DNA of 64,000 nucleotides from Micropterix aruncella (Eukaryota > Arthropoda > Insecta > Lepidoptera > Micropterigidae), in NCBI GenBank assembly GCA_944548615.1, contig CALYMY010000048.1, forward strand, positions 1 through 64,000, read 5' to 3'. Below are positions 20,044 through 34,284 of this stretch, one piece after another. The translations under genes were made by a program, and so were the position numbers. The notes beneath the pieces were generated by a model, which worked only from the letters and a program-made list of their open reading frames with translations, ran no database searches and had not been told where the DNA came from. Within the stretch, counting starts at the first letter, position 1, and the number at the start of each line of letters is the position of its first letter.

Positions 20044-23000
20044 GAACATAGAAATTGTTATGAATAAATGTCATTTTTCGAAAAAGACCGTGATAGAGTA
20101 AATAAAACGCGTTACGGTGTTTGGGCATAACGAAGGCCTTTGAAATCTCTACGAAATGGCATTTTCGAAATTTTGACATTTTGAATTTTTTTATATAAAC
20201 TTTCATTTTGAACATAGAAATTGTTATGAAAAAATCACATTTTTCACAAAAGAACGAGATAGAGTAAACCTACCGCGTTGCGGTCTTTGGCGAGATCGAC
20301 ACCCCGCTTAAGCTCTACAAAATGGCATTTTTGAAATTTTGACTTTTTGAAAAATTTTATATAAAATTTCATTTTAAACATAGAAATTATTATGAAAAAA
20401 TCATATTTTTCGAAAAAGATCGTGATAGAGTAAACCTATAGGGTTACGGCGTTCGGACAGAACGACGGCCTTGGTAATCTCTACAAAATGGCATTTTCAA
20501 AATTTTGACATTTTGAAAAATTTTATATAAAATTTCATTTTAAACATAGAAATTGTTATGAAAAAATCACATTTTTCGAAAAAGATCGTGATAGAGTAAA
20601 CCTATAGGGTTACGGCGTTCGGACAGAACGACGGCCTTGGTAATCTCTACAAAATGGCATTTTCGAAATTTTGACATTTTGAAATTTTTTATATAAACTT
20701 TCATTTTGAACATAGAAATTGTTATGAATTAATGACATTTTTCGAAAAAGACCGTGATAGAGTAAATGAAACGCGTTACGGTGGTTAGGCAGAACGAAGG
20801 CCTTTGAAATCTCTACGAAATGGCATTTTCGAAATTTTGACATTTTGAAATTTTTTATATAAACTTTCATTTTGAACATAGAAATTGTTATGAAAAAATC
20901 ACATTTTTCGAAATAAATCGAGATAGAGTAAACCTACCGCGTTGCGGTCTTTGGCGAGATCGACACCCCGCTTAAGCTCTACAAAATGGCATTTTTGAAA
21001 TTTTGACATTTTGAAAAATTTTATATAAAATTTCATTTTAAACATAGAAATTATAATGAAAAAATCACATTTTTCGAAAAAGATCGTGATAGAGTAAACC
21101 TATAGCGTTACGGCGTTCGGACAGAACTACGGCCTTGGTAATCTCTACGAAATGGCATTTTCGAAATTTTGACATTTTGAAATTTTTTATATAAACATTC
21201 ATTTTGAACATAGAAATTGTTATGAATAAATGTCATTTTTCGAAAAAGACCGTGATAGAGTAAATAAAACGCGTTACGGTGTTTGGGCATAACGAAGGCC
21301 TTTGAAATCTCTACGAAATGGCATTTTCGAAATTTTGACATTTTGAAATTTTTTATATAAACTTTCATTTTGAACATAGAAATTGTTATGAAAAAATCAC
21401 ATTTTTCACAAAAGAACGAGATAGAGTAAACCTACCGCGTTGCGGTCTTTGGCGAGATCGACACCCCGCTTAAGCTCTACAAAATGGCATTTTTGAAATT
21501 TTGACTTTTTGAAAAATTTTATATAAAATTTCATTTTAAACATAGAAATTATTATGAAAAAATCATATTTTTCGAAAAAGATCGTGATAGAGTAAACCTA
21601 TAGGGTTACGGCGTTCGGACAGAACGACGGCCTTGGTAATCTCTACAAAATGGCAATTTCGAAATTTTGACATTTTGAAATTTTTTATATAAACTTTCAT
21701 TTTGAACATAGAAATTGTTATGAATTAATGACATTTTTCGAAAAAGACCGTGATAGAGTAAATGAAACGCGTTACGGTGTTCAGGCAGAACGAAGGCCTT
21801 TGAAATCTCTACGAAATGGCATTTTCGAAATTTTGACATTTTGAAATTTTTTATATAAACTTTCATTTTGAACATAGAAATTGTTATGAAAAAATCACAT
21901 TTTTCGAAATAAATCGAGATAGAGTAAACCTACCGCGTTGCGGTCTTTGGCGAGATCGACACCCCGCTTAAGCTCTACAAAATGGCATTTTTGAAATTTT
22001 GACATTTTGAAAAATTTTATATAAAATTTCATTTTAAACATAGAAATTATAATGAAAAAATCACATTTTTCGAAAAAGATCGTGATAGAGTAAACCTATA
22101 GCGTTACGGCGTTCGGACAGAACCACGGCCTTGGTAATCTCTACGAAATGGCATTTTCGAAATTTTGACATTTTGAAATTTTTTATATAAACTTTCATTT
22201 TGAACATAGAAATTGTTATGAATAAATGACATTTTTCGAAAAAGACCGTGATAGAGTAAACCTACCGCGTTGCGGTCTTTGGCTAGATCGACACCCCGCT
22301 TAAGCTCTACAAAATGGCATTTTTGAAATTTTGACATTTTGAAAAATTTTATATAAAATTTCATTTTAAACATAGAAATTGTTATGAAAAAATCACATTT
22401 TTCGAAAAAGATCGTGATAGAGTAAACCTATAGCGTTACGGCGTTCGGACAGAACGACGGCCTTGGTAATCTCTACAAAATGACATTTTCGAAATTTTGA
22501 CATTTTGAAAAATTTTATATAAAATTTCATTTTAAACATAGAAATTGTTATGAAAAAATCACATTTTTCGAAAAAGATCGTGATAGAGTAAACCTATAGC
22601 GTTACGGCGTTCGGACAGAACGACGGCCTTGGTAATCTCTACAAAATGGCATTTTCGAAATTTTGACATTTTGAAAAATTTTATATAAACTTTCATTTTG
22701 AACATAGAAATTGTTATGAAAAAATCACATTTTTCGAAATAAATCGATATAGAGTAAACCTACCGCGTTGCGGTCTTTGGCGAGATCGACACCCCGCTTA
22801 AGCTCTACAAAATGGCATTTTTGAAATTTTGATATTTTGAAATATTTTATATAAACTTTCATTTTGAACTTGGAAATTATTATGAAAAAATCACATTTTT
22901 CGAAATAAATCGAGATAGAGTAAACCTAACGCGTTACGGTGTTCGGACAGAACGAAGGCCTTTGAAATCTCTACGAAATGGCATTTCCGAAATTTTGACA

Positions 23001-23076
23001 TTTTGAATTTTTTTATATAAACTTTCATTTTGAACATAGAAATTGTTATGAAAAAATCACATTTCTCGAAATAAAT
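20044..23076. repeat. 166-bp satellite array, block 4 (18.3 copies)
   Basis: The order is C A B B C A B C A B C A B A B B A C. It matches block 3 in length, but the middle holds a second copy of the C A start-of-block pair (with 'cacaaaag'). It was therefore built by a different exchange than block 3. Confidence 0.96.
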
Positions 23077-23617
23077 TGGCTTCCGACGTTTGAGGGCTAT
23101 TGCGCTAAAAGGCATCAATAGTCCTCCCTGTTTATTATTATCTAATAGAGTTTTGCTTTGCGCATCTAACGCTTCTTTTAATTTTCAAATCTGAGTAATA
23201 TTAACGGAATTATAGACGATTTAATATCTGTATAGGTATATTGATTTATCGATTTAACGGTTTTGTTTCCATAGTAACGAGCTCAGGCGGTGGCCCGACT
23301 CGCAATAGAATATTTCTGTTTCTATGGTAACTTCAGCCCTCGTCATACTTGCGAAAGTTTATTTATCGATTTTACGATGTTTGTTTTCAATAGTAGCGAT
23401 CCGAGCCAAGGGAGTTTTAGTATTTTTCCCGCGGCTTCGTTTAATAAATTAAATATTATATTCTTTATTTTATCATATACACACAAGCGAGGTGTCAAAA
23501 GATAGGGTTTTAGAACGCTTTTCATTTCATTGCTTCTGCTTTTTATCTCGTCTTCTTCTTCTTCTTTAATTACTTTTCAATACTATTTAATCTGTGCTTT
23601 TTCATTTTCATTTTCAG
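23077..23617 (+). other. Unique segment, unit 5, with 16-bp deletion
   Basis: 'atcgatttaacgattt' is missing from the second 66-bp repeat (aatattt|ctgtttc at about 23317). The lost bases include the TTAA used by the transposon in unit 4 and lie between two ATTT copies. Confidence 0.9.
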
Positions 23618-23644
23618 TGCCTTTGATCAACGAGAAGAGACAAT

Positions 23645-23764
23645 ATGGAGACCACAGAAATAGAAGTGCCGTTTCGGAATTTCGAAGAAATACCGGAAAG
23701 AGCCAGAGATATTGCCCGCGAGGCGTTAAACGAATTAAAAGGAGTAAACAACCTACGGAAAGAG
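23645..23764 (+). CDS. First coding exon of unknown gene, unit 5
   Basis: Intact copy, with acceptor AG at 23616-23617. Confidence 0.6.
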
Positions 23765-23776
23765 GTACGTGACAAG

Positions 23777-25219
23777 GACGAGGGAACTCCTCAACGGTCA
23801 ACCGTAGAGACGTGAAATTTGGTATAGGCATTCCATTATGATGGCAATTACTAAGTTCCACCATGACATGGCTGCTGCACCCAGGGTTGGCTCCCGACGA
23901 GGGAACTTCTCAACGGTCAACCGTAGAGACGTGAAATTTGGTATAGGCATTCCATTATGATGGCAATTACTAAGTTCCACCATGACATGGCTGCTGCACC
24001 CAGGGTTGGCTCCCGACGAGGGAACTCCTCAACGGTCAACCGTAGAGACGTGAAATTTGGTATAGGCATTCCATTATGATGGCAATTACTAAGTTCCACC
24101 ATGACATGGCTGCTGCACCCAGGGTTGGCTCCCGACGAGGGAACTCCTCAACGGTCAACCGTAGAGACGTGAAATTTGGTATAGGCATTCCATTATGATG
24201 GCAATTACTAAGTTCCACCATGACATGGCTGCTGCACCCAGGGTTGGCTCCCGACGAGGGAACTCCTCAACGGTCAACCGTAGAGACGTGAAATTTGGTA
24301 TAGGCATTCCATTATGACGGCAATTTCTAAGTTCCACCATGACATCGCTGCTGCACCCAGGGTTGGCTCCCGACGAGGGAACTCCTCAACGGTCAACCGT
24401 AGAGACGTGAAATTTGGTATAGGCATTCCATTATGATGGCAATTACTAAGTTCCACCATGACATGGCTGCTGCACCCAGGGTTGGCTCCCGACGAGGGAA
24501 CTCCTCAACGGTCAACCGTAGAGACGTGAAATTTGGTATAGGCATTCCATTATGATGGCAATTACTAAGTTCCACCATGACATGGCTGCTGCACCCAGGG
24601 TTGGCTCCCGACGAGGGAACTCCTCAACGGTCAACCGTAGAGACGTGAAATTTGGTATAGGCATTCCATTATGATGGCAATTACTAAGTTCCACCATGAC
24701 ATGGCTGCTGCACCCAGGGTTGGCTCCCGACGAGGGAACTCCTCAACGGTCAACCGTAGAGACGTGAAATTTGGTATAGGCATTCCATTATGATGGCAAT
24801 TACTAAGTTCCACCATGACATGGCTGCTGCACCCAGGGTTGGCTCCCGACGAGGGAACTCCTCAACGGTCAACCGTAGAGACGTGAAATTTGGTATAGGC
24901 ATTCCATTATGACGGCAATTTCTAAGTTCCACCATGACATCGCTGCTGCACCCAGGGTTGGCTCCCGACGAGGGAACTCCTCAACGGTCAACCGTAGAGA
25001 CGTGAAATTTGGTATAGGCATTCCATTATGATGGCAATTACTAAGTTCCACCATGACATGGCTGCTGCACCCAGGGTTGGCTCCCGACGAGGGAACTCCT
25101 CAACGGTCAACCGTAGAGACGTGAAATTTGGTATAGGCATTCCATTATGATGGCAATTACTAAGTTCCACCATGACATGGCTGCTGCACCCAGGGTTGGC
25201 TCCCGACGAGGGAACTCCT
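23777..25219. repeat. 119-bp tandem array, unit 5 (12 copies)
   Basis: NNNNVNNNNVNN, with 'aacTtctc' at copy 2 and the standard last copy. Confidence 0.98.
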
Positions 25220-27090
25220 GAACATAGAAATTGTTATGAATAAATGTCATTTTTCGAAAAAGACCGTGATAGAGTAAATAAAACGCGTTACGGTGTTTGG
25301 GCATAACGAAGGCCTTTGAAATCTCTACGAAATGGCATTTTCGAAATTTTGACATTTTGAAATTTTTTATATAAACTTTCATTTTGAACATAGAAATTGT
25401 TATGAAAAAATCACATTTTTCACAAAAGAACGAGATAGAGTAAACCTACCGCGTTGCGGTCTTTGGCGAGATCGACACCCCGCTTAAGCTCTACAAAATG
25501 GCATTTTTGAAATTTTGACTTTTTGAAAAATTTTATATAAAATTTCATTTTAAACATAGAAATTATTATGAAAAAATCATATTTTTCGAAAAAGATCGTG
25601 ATAGAGTAAACCTATAGGGTTACGGCGTTCGGACAGAACGACGGCCTTGGTAATCTCTACAAAATGGCATTTTCGAAATTTTGACATTTTGAAAAATTTT
25701 ATATAAAATTTCATTTTAAACATAGAAATTGTTATGAAAAAATCACATTTTTCGAAAAAGATCGTGATAGAGTAAACCTATAGGGTTACGGCGTTCGGAC
25801 AGAACGACGGCCTTGGTAATCTCTACAAAATGGCATTTTCGAAATTTTGACATTTTGAAATTTTTTATATAAACTTTCATTTTGAACATAGAAATTGTTA
25901 TGAAAAAATCACATTTTTCGAAATAAATCGAGATAGAGTAAACCTACCGCGTTGCGGTCTTTGGCGAGATCGACACCCCGCTTAAGCTCTACAAAATGGC
26001 ATTTTTGAAATTTTGACATTTTGAAAAATTTTATATAAAATTTCATTTTAAACATAGAAATTATAATGAAAAAATCACATTTTTCGAAAAAGATCGTGAT
26101 AGAGTAAACCTATAGCGTTACGGCGTTCGGACAGAACCACGGCCTTGGTAATCTCTACGAAATGGCATTTTCGAAATTTTGACATTTTGAAATTTTTTAT
26201 ATAAACTTTCATTTTGAACATAGAAATTGTTATGAATAAATGACATTTTTCGAAAAAGACCGTGATAGAGTAAACCTACCGCGTTGCGGTCTTTGGCTAG
26301 ATCGACACCCCGCTTAAGCTCTACAAAATGGCATTTTTGAAATTTTGACATTTTGAAAAATTTTATATAAAATTTCATTTTAAACATAGAAATTATTATG
26401 AAAAAATCACATTTTTCGAAAAAGATCGTGATAGAGTAAACCTATAGCGTTACGGCGTTCGGACAGAACGACGGCCTTGGTAATCTCTACAAAATGGCAT
26501 TTTCGAAATTTTGACATTTTGAAAAATTTTATATAAAATTTCATTTTAAACATAGAAATTGTTATGAAAAAATCACATTTTTCGAAAAAGATCGTGATAG
26601 AGTAAACCTATAGCGTTACGGCGTTCGGACAGAACGACGACCTTGGTAATCTCTACAAAATGGCATTTTCGAAATTTTGACATTTTGAAAAATTTTATAT
26701 AAACTTTCATTTTGAACATAGAAATTGTTATGAAAAAATCACATTTTTCGAAATAAATCGAGATAGAGTAAACCTACCGCGTTGCGGTCTTTGGCGAGAT
26801 CGACACCCCGCTTAAGCTCTACAAAATGGCATTTTTGAAATTTTGATATTTTGAAAATTTTTATATAAACTTTCATTTTGAACTTGGAAATTATTATGAA
26901 AAAATCACATTTTTCGAAATAAATCGAGATAGAGTAAACCTAACGCGTTACGGTGTTCGGACAGAACGAAGGCCTTTGAAATCTCTACGAAATGGCATTT
27001 TCGAAATTTTGACATTTTGAATTTTTTTATATAAACTTTCATTTTGAACATAGAAATTGTTATGAAAAAATCACATTTTTCGAAATAAAT
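25220..27090. repeat. 166-bp satellite array, block 5 (11.3 copies)
   Basis: The order C A B B A B A B B A C becomes the standard form for the rest of the window. Compared with block 1 it lacks one internal C monomer. The second-last B carries 'gacgAcctt'. Confidence 0.97.
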
Positions 27091-27629
27091 TGGCTTCCGA
27101 CGTTTGAGGGCTATTGCGCTAAAAGGCATCAATAGTCCTCCCTGTTTATTATTATCTAATAGAGTTTTGCTTTGCGCATCTAACGCTTCTTTTAATTTTC
27201 AAATCTGAGTAATATTAACGGAATTATAGACGATTTAATATCTGTATAGGTATATTGATTTATCGATTTAACGGTTTTGTTTCCATAGTAACGAGCTCAG
27301 GCGGTGGCCCGACTCGCAATAGAATATTTCTGTTTCTATGGTAACTTCAGCCCTCGTCATACTTGCGAAAGTTTATTTCGATTTTACGATGTTTGTTTTC
27401 AATAGTAGCGATCCGAGCCAAGGGAGTTTTAGTATTTTTCCCGCGGCTTCGTTTAATAAATTAAATATTATATTCTTTATTTTATCATATACACACAAGC
27501 GAGGTGTCAAAAGATAGGGTTTTAGAACGCTTTTCATTTCATTGCTTCTGCTTTTTATCTCGTCTTCTTCTTCTTCTTTAATTACTTTTCAATACTATTT
27601 AATCTGTGCTTTTTCATTTTCATTTTCAG
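27091..27629 (+). other. Unique segment, unit 6, with 16- and 2-bp deletions
   Basis: It has the unit-5 16-bp deletion and in addition lacks 'at' in the third repeat (tttatttcgatttt near 27377). Confidence 0.9.
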
Positions 27630-27656
27630 TGCCTTTGATCAACGAGAAGAGACAAT

Positions 27657-27776
27657 ATGGAGACCACAGAAATAGAAGTGCCGTTTCGGAATTTCGAAGA
27701 AATACCGGAAAGAGCCAGAGATATTGCCCGCGAGGCGTTAAACGAATTAAAAGGAGTAAACAACCTACGGAAAGAG
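27657..27776 (+). CDS. First coding exon of unknown gene, unit 6
   Basis: Intact copy. Confidence 0.6.
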
Positions 27777-27788
27777 GTACGTGACAAG

Positions 27789-29231
27789 GACGAGGGAACT
27801 CCTCAACGGTCAACCGTAGAGACGTGAAATTTGGTATAGGCATTCCATTATGATGGCAATTACTAAGTTCCACCATGACATGGCTGCTGCACCCAGGGTT
27901 GGCTCCCGACGAGGGAACTTCTCAACGGTCAACCGTAGAGACGTGAAATTTGGTATAGGCATTCCATTATGATGGCAATTACTAAGTTCCACCATGACAT
28001 GGCTGCTGCACCCAGGGTTGGCTCCCGACGAGGGAACTCCTCAACGGTCAACCGTAGAGACGTGAAATTTGGTATAGGCATTCCATTATGATGGCAATTA
28101 CTAAGTTCCACCATGACATGGCTGCTGCACCCAGGGTTGGCTCCCGACGAGGGAACTCCTCAACGGTCAACCGTAGAGACGTGAAATTTGGTATAGGCAT
28201 TCCATTATGATGGCAATTACTAAGTTCCACCATGACATGGCTGCTGCACCCAGGGTTGGCTCCCGACGAGGGAACTCCTCAACGGTCAACCGTAGAGACG
28301 TGAAATTTGGTATAGGCATTCCATTATGACGGCAATTTCTAAGTTCCACCATGACATCGCTGCTGCACCCAGGGTTGGCTCCCGACGAGGGAACTCCTCA
28401 ACGGTCAACCGTAGAGACGTGAAATTTGGTATAGGCATTCCATTATGATGGCAATTACTAAGTTCCACCATGACATGGCTGCTGCACCCAGGGTTGGCTC
28501 CCGACGAGGGAACTCCTCAACGGTCAACCGTAGAGACGTGAAATTTGGTATAGGCATTCCATTATGATGGCAATTACTAAGTTCCACCATGACATGGCTG
28601 CTGCACCCAGGGTTGGCTCCCGACGAGGGAACTCCTCAACGGTCAACCGTAGAGACGTGAAATTTGGTATAGGCATTCCATTATGATGGCAATTACTAAG
28701 TTCCACCATGACATGGCTGCTGCACCCAGGGTTGGCTCCCGACGAGGGAACTCCTCAACGGTCAACCGTAGAGACGTGAAATTTGGTATAGGCATTCCAT
28801 TATGATGGCAATTACTAAGTTCCACCATGACATGGCTGCTGCACCCAGGGTTGGCTCCCGACGAGGGAACTCCTCAACGGTCAACCGTAGAGACGTGAAA
28901 TTTGGTATAGGCATTCCATTATGACGGCAATTTCTAAGTTCCACCATGACATCGCTGCTGCACCCAGGGTTGGCTCCCGACGAGGGAACTCCTCAACGGT
29001 CAACCGTAGAGACGTGAAATTTGGTATAGGCATTCCATTATGATGGCAATTACTAAGTTCCACCATGACATGGCTGCTGCACCCAGGGTTGGCTCCCGAC
29101 GAGGGAACTCCTCAACGGTCAACCGTAGAGACGTGAAATTTGGTATAGGCATTCCATTATGATGGCAATTACTAAGTTCCACCATGACATGGCTGCTGCA
29201 CCCAGGGTTGGCTCCCGACGAGGGAACTCCT
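27789..29231. repeat. 119-bp tandem array, unit 6 (12 copies)
   Basis: NNNNVNNNNVNN, same markers as unit 5. Confidence 0.98.
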
Positions 29232-31102
29232 GAACATAGAAATTGTTATGAATAAATGTCATTTTTCGAAAAAGACCGTGATAGAGTAAATAAAACGCGT
29301 TACGGTGTTTGGGCATAACGAAGGCCTTTGAAATCTCTACGAAATGGCATTTTCGAAATTTTGACATTTTGAAATTTTTTATATAAACTTTCATTTTGAA
29401 CATAGAAATTGTTATGAAAAAATCACATTTTTCACAAAAGAACGAGATAGAGTAAACCTACCGCGTTGCGGTCTTTGGCGAGATCGACACCCCGCTTAAG
29501 CTCTACAAAATGGCATTTTTGAAATTTTGACTTTTTGAAAAATTTTATATAAAATTTCATTTTAAACATAGAAATTATTATGAAAAAATCATATTTTTCG
29601 AAAAAGATCGTGATAGAGTAAACCTATAGGGTTACGGCGTTCGGACAGAACGACGGCCTTGGTAATCTCTACAAAATGGCATTTTCGAAATTTTGACATT
29701 TTGAAAAATTTTATATAAAATTTCATTTTAAACATAGAAATTGTTATGAAAAAATCACATTTTTCGAAAAAGATCGTGATAGAGTAAACCTATAGGGTTA
29801 CGGCGTTCGGACAGAACGACGGCCTTGGTAATCTCTACAAAATGGCATTTTCGAAATTTTGACATTTTGAAATTTTTTATATAAACTTTCATTTTGAACA
29901 TAGAAATTGTTATGAAAAAATCACATTTTTCGAAATAAATCGAGATAGAGTAAACCTACCGCGTTGCGGTCTTTGGCGAGATCGACACCCCGCTTAAGCT
30001 CTACAAAATGGCATTTTTGAAATTTTGACATTTTGAAAAATTTTATATAAAATTTCATTTTAAACATAGAAATTATAATGAAAAAATCACATTTTTCGAA
30101 AAAGATCGTGATAGAGTAAACCTATAGCGTTACGGCGTTCGGACAGAACCACGGCCTTGGTAATCTCTACGAAATGGCATTTTCGAAATTTTGACATTTT
30201 GAAATTTTTTATATAAACTTTCATTTTGAACATAGAAATTGTTATGAATAAATGACATTTTTCGAAAAAGACCGTGATAGAGTAAACCTACCGCGTTGCG
30301 GTCTTTGGCTAGATCGACACCCCGCTTAAGCTCTACAAAATGGCATTTTTGAAATTTTGACATTTTGAAAAATTTTATATAAAATTTCATTTTAAACATA
30401 GAAATTATTATGAAAAAATCACATTTTTCGAAAAAGATCGTGATAGAGTAAACCTATAGCGTTACGGCGTTCGGACAGAACGACGGCCTTGGTAATCTCT
30501 ACAAAATGGCATTTTCGAAATTTTGACATTTTGAAAAATTTTATATAAAATTTCATTTTAAACATAGAAATTGTTATGAAAAAATCACATTTTTCGAAAA
30601 AGATCGTGATAGAGTAAACCTATAGCGTTACGGCGTTCGGACAGAACGACGACCTTGGTAATCTCTACAAAATGGCATTTTCGAAATTTTGACATTTTGA
30701 AAAATTTTATATAAACTTTCATTTTGAACATAGAAATTGTTATGAAAAAATCACATTTTTCGAAATAAATCGAGATAGAGTAAACCTACCGCGTTGCGGT
30801 CTTTGGCGAGATCGACACCCCGCTTAAGCTCTACAAAATGGCATTTTTGAAATTTTGATATTTTGAAAATTTTTATATAAACTTTCATTTTGAACTTGGA
30901 AATTATTATGAAAAAATCACATTTTTCGAAATAAATCGAGATAGAGTAAACCTAACGCGTTACGGTGTTCGGACAGAACGAAGGCCTTTGAAATCTCTAC
31001 GAAATGGCATTTTCGAAATTTTGACATTTTGAATTTTTTTATATAAACTTTCATTTTGAACATAGAAATTGTTATGAAAAAATCACATTTTTCGAAATAA
31101 AT
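29232..31102. repeat. 166-bp satellite array, block 6 (11.3 copies)
   Basis: C A B B A B A B B A C, as block 5. Units 5-6 and 6-7 have exactly the same spacing of 4,012 bp. Confidence 0.97.
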
Positions 31103-31641
31103 TGGCTTCCGACGTTTGAGGGCTATTGCGCTAAAAGGCATCAATAGTCCTCCCTGTTTATTATTATCTAATAGAGTTTTGCTTTGCGCATCTAACGCTT
31201 CTTTTAATTTTCAAATCTGAGTAATATTAACGGAATTATAGACGATTTAATATCTGTATAGGTATATTGATTTATCGATTTAACGGTTTTGTTTCCATAG
31301 TAACGAGCTCAGGCGGTGGCCCGACTCGCAATAGAATATTTCTGTTTCTATGGTAACTTCAGCCCTCGTCATACTTGCGAAAGTTTATTTCGATTTTACG
31401 ATGTTTGTTTTCAATAGTAGCGATCCGAGCCAAGGGAGTTTTAGTATTTTTCCCGCGGCTTCGTTTAATAAATTAAATATTATATTCTTTATTTTATCAT
31501 ATACACACAAGCGAGGTGTCAAAAGATAGGGTTTTAGAACGCTTTTCATTTCATTGCTTCTGCTTTTTATCTCGTCTTCTTCTTCTTCTTTAATTACTTT
31601 TCAATACTATTTAATCTGTGCTTTTTCATTTTCATTTTCAG
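31103..31641 (+). other. Unique segment, unit 7, with 16- and 2-bp deletions
   Basis: Same two deletions as unit 6, so units 6 and 7 are recent duplicates. Confidence 0.9.
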
Positions 31642-31668
31642 TGCCTTTGATCAACGAGAAGAGACAAT

Positions 31669-31788
31669 ATGGAGACCACAGAAATAGAAGTGCCGTTTCG
31701 GAATTTCGAAGAAATACCGGAAAGAGCCAGAGATATTGCCCGCGAGGCGTTAAACGAATTAAAAGGAGTAAACAACCTACGGAAAGAG
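31669..31788 (+). CDS. First coding exon of unknown gene, unit 7
   Basis: Intact copy. Confidence 0.6.
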
Positions 31789-31800
31789 GTACGTGACAAG

Positions 31801-33243
31801 GACGAGGGAACTCCTCAACGGTCAACCGTAGAGACGTGAAATTTGGTATAGGCATTCCATTATGATGGCAATTACTAAGTTCCACCATGACATGGCTGCT
31901 GCACCCAGGGTTGGCTCCCGACGAGGGAACTTCTCAACGGTCAACCGTAGAGACGTGAAATTTGGTATAGGCATTCCATTATGATGGCAATTACTAAGTT
32001 CCACCATGACATGGCTGCTGCACCCAGGGTTGGCTCCCGACGAGGGAACTCCTCAACGGTCAACCGTAGAGACGTGAAATTTGGTATAGGCATTCCATTA
32101 TGATGGCAATTACTAAGTTCCACCATGACATGGCTGCTGCACCCAGGGTTGGCTCCCGACGAGGGAACTCCTCAACGGTCAACCGTAGAGACGTGAAATT
32201 TGGTATAGGCATTCCATTATGATGGCAATTACTAAGTTCCACCATGACATGGCTGCTGCACCCAGGGTTGGCTCCCGACGAGGGAACTCCTCAACGGTCA
32301 ACCGTAGAGACGTGAAATTTGGTATAGGCATTCCATTATGACGGCAATTTCTAAGTTCCACCATGACATCGCTGCTGCACCCAGGGTTGGCTCCCGACGA
32401 GGGAACTCCTCAACGGTCAACCGTAGAGACGTGAAATTTGGTATAGGCATTCCATTATGATGGCAATTACTAAGTTCCACCATGACATGGCTGCTGCACC
32501 CAGGGTTGGCTCCCGACGAGGGAACTCCTCAACGGTCAACCGTAGAGACGTGAAATTTGGTATAGGCATTCCATTATGATGGCAATTACTAAGTTCCACC
32601 ATGACATGGCTGCTGCACCCAGGGTTGGCTCCCGACGAGGGAACTCCTCAACGGTCAACCGTAGAGACGTGAAATTTGGTATAGGCATTCCATTATGATG
32701 GCAATTACTAAGTTCCACCATGACATGGCTGCTGCACCCAGGGTTGGCTCCCGACGAGGGAACTCCTCAACGGTCAACCGTAGAGACGTGAAATTTGGTA
32801 TAGGCATTCCATTATGATGGCAATTACTAAGTTCCACCATGACATGGCTGCTGCACCCAGGGTTGGCTCCCGACGAGGGAACTCCTCAACGGTCAACCGT
32901 AGAGACGTGAAATTTGGTATAGGCATTCCATTATGACGGCAATTTCTAAGTTCCACCATGACATCGCTGCTGCACCCAGGGTTGGCTCCCGACGAGGGAA
33001 CTCCTCAACGGTCAACCGTAGAGACGTGAAATTTGGTATAGGCATTCCATTATGATGGCAATTACTAAGTTCCACCATGACATGGCTGCTGCACCCAGGG
33101 TTGGCTCCCGACGAGGGAACTCCTCAACGGTCAACCGTAGAGACGTGAAATTTGGTATAGGCATTCCATTATGATGGCAATTACTAAGTTCCACCATGAC
33201 ATGGCTGCTGCACCCAGGGTTGGCTCCCGACGAGGGAACTCCT
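31801..33243. repeat. 119-bp tandem array, unit 7 (12 copies)
   Basis: NNNNVNNNNVNN, same markers as units 5 and 6. Confidence 0.98.
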
Positions 33244-34284
33244 GAACATAGAAATTGTTATGAATAAATGTCATTTTTCGAAAAAGACCGTGATAGAGTA
33301 AATAAAACGCGTTACGGTGTTTGGGCATAACGAAGGCCTTTGAAATCTCTACGAAATGGCATTTTCGAAATTTTGACATTTTGAAATTTTTTATATAAAC
33401 TTTCATTTTGAACATAGAAATTGTTATGAAAAAATCACATTTTTCACAAAAGAACGAGATAGAGTAAACCTACCGCGTTGCGGTCTTTGGCGAGATCGAC
33501 ACCCCGCTTAAGCTCTACAAAATGGCATTTTTGAAATTTTGACATTTTGAAAAATTTTATATAAAATTTCATTTTAAACATAGAAATTATTATGAAAAAA
33601 TCACATTTTTCGAAAAAGATCGTGATAGAGTAAACCTATAGCGTTACGGCGTTCGGACAGAACGACGGCCTTGGTAATCTCTACAAAATGGCATTTTCGA
33701 AATTTTGACATTTTGAAAAATTTTATATAAAATTTCATTTTAAACATAGAAATTGTTATGAAAAAATCACATTTTTCGAAAAAGATCGTGATAGAGTAAA
33801 CCTATAGCGTTACGGCGTTCGGACAGAACGACGACCTTGGTAATCTCTACAAAATGGCATTTTCGAAATTTTGACATTTTGAAAAATTTTATATAAACTT
33901 TCATTTTGAACATAGAAATTGTTATGAAAAAATCACATTTTTCGAAATAAATCGAGATAGAGTAAACCTACCGCGTTGCGGTCTTTGGCGAGATCGACAC
34001 CCCGCTTAAGCTCTACAAAATGGCATTTTTGAAATTTTGATATTTTGAAAATTTTTATATAAACTTTCATTTTGAACTTGGAAATTATTATGAAAAAATC
34101 ACATTTTTCGAAATAAATCGAGATAGAGTAAACCTAACGCGTTACGGTGTTCGGACAGAACGAAGGCCTTTGAAATCTCTACGAAATGGCATTTTCGAAA
34201 TTTTGACATTTTGAATTTTTTTATATAAACTTTCATTTTGAACATAGAAATTGTTATGAAAAAATCACATTTTTCGAAATAAAT
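33244..34284. repeat. 166-bp satellite array, block 7 (6.3 copies)
   Basis: The order C A B B A C equals the standard block with five consecutive monomers (B B A B A) removed in register. Confidence 0.97.
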
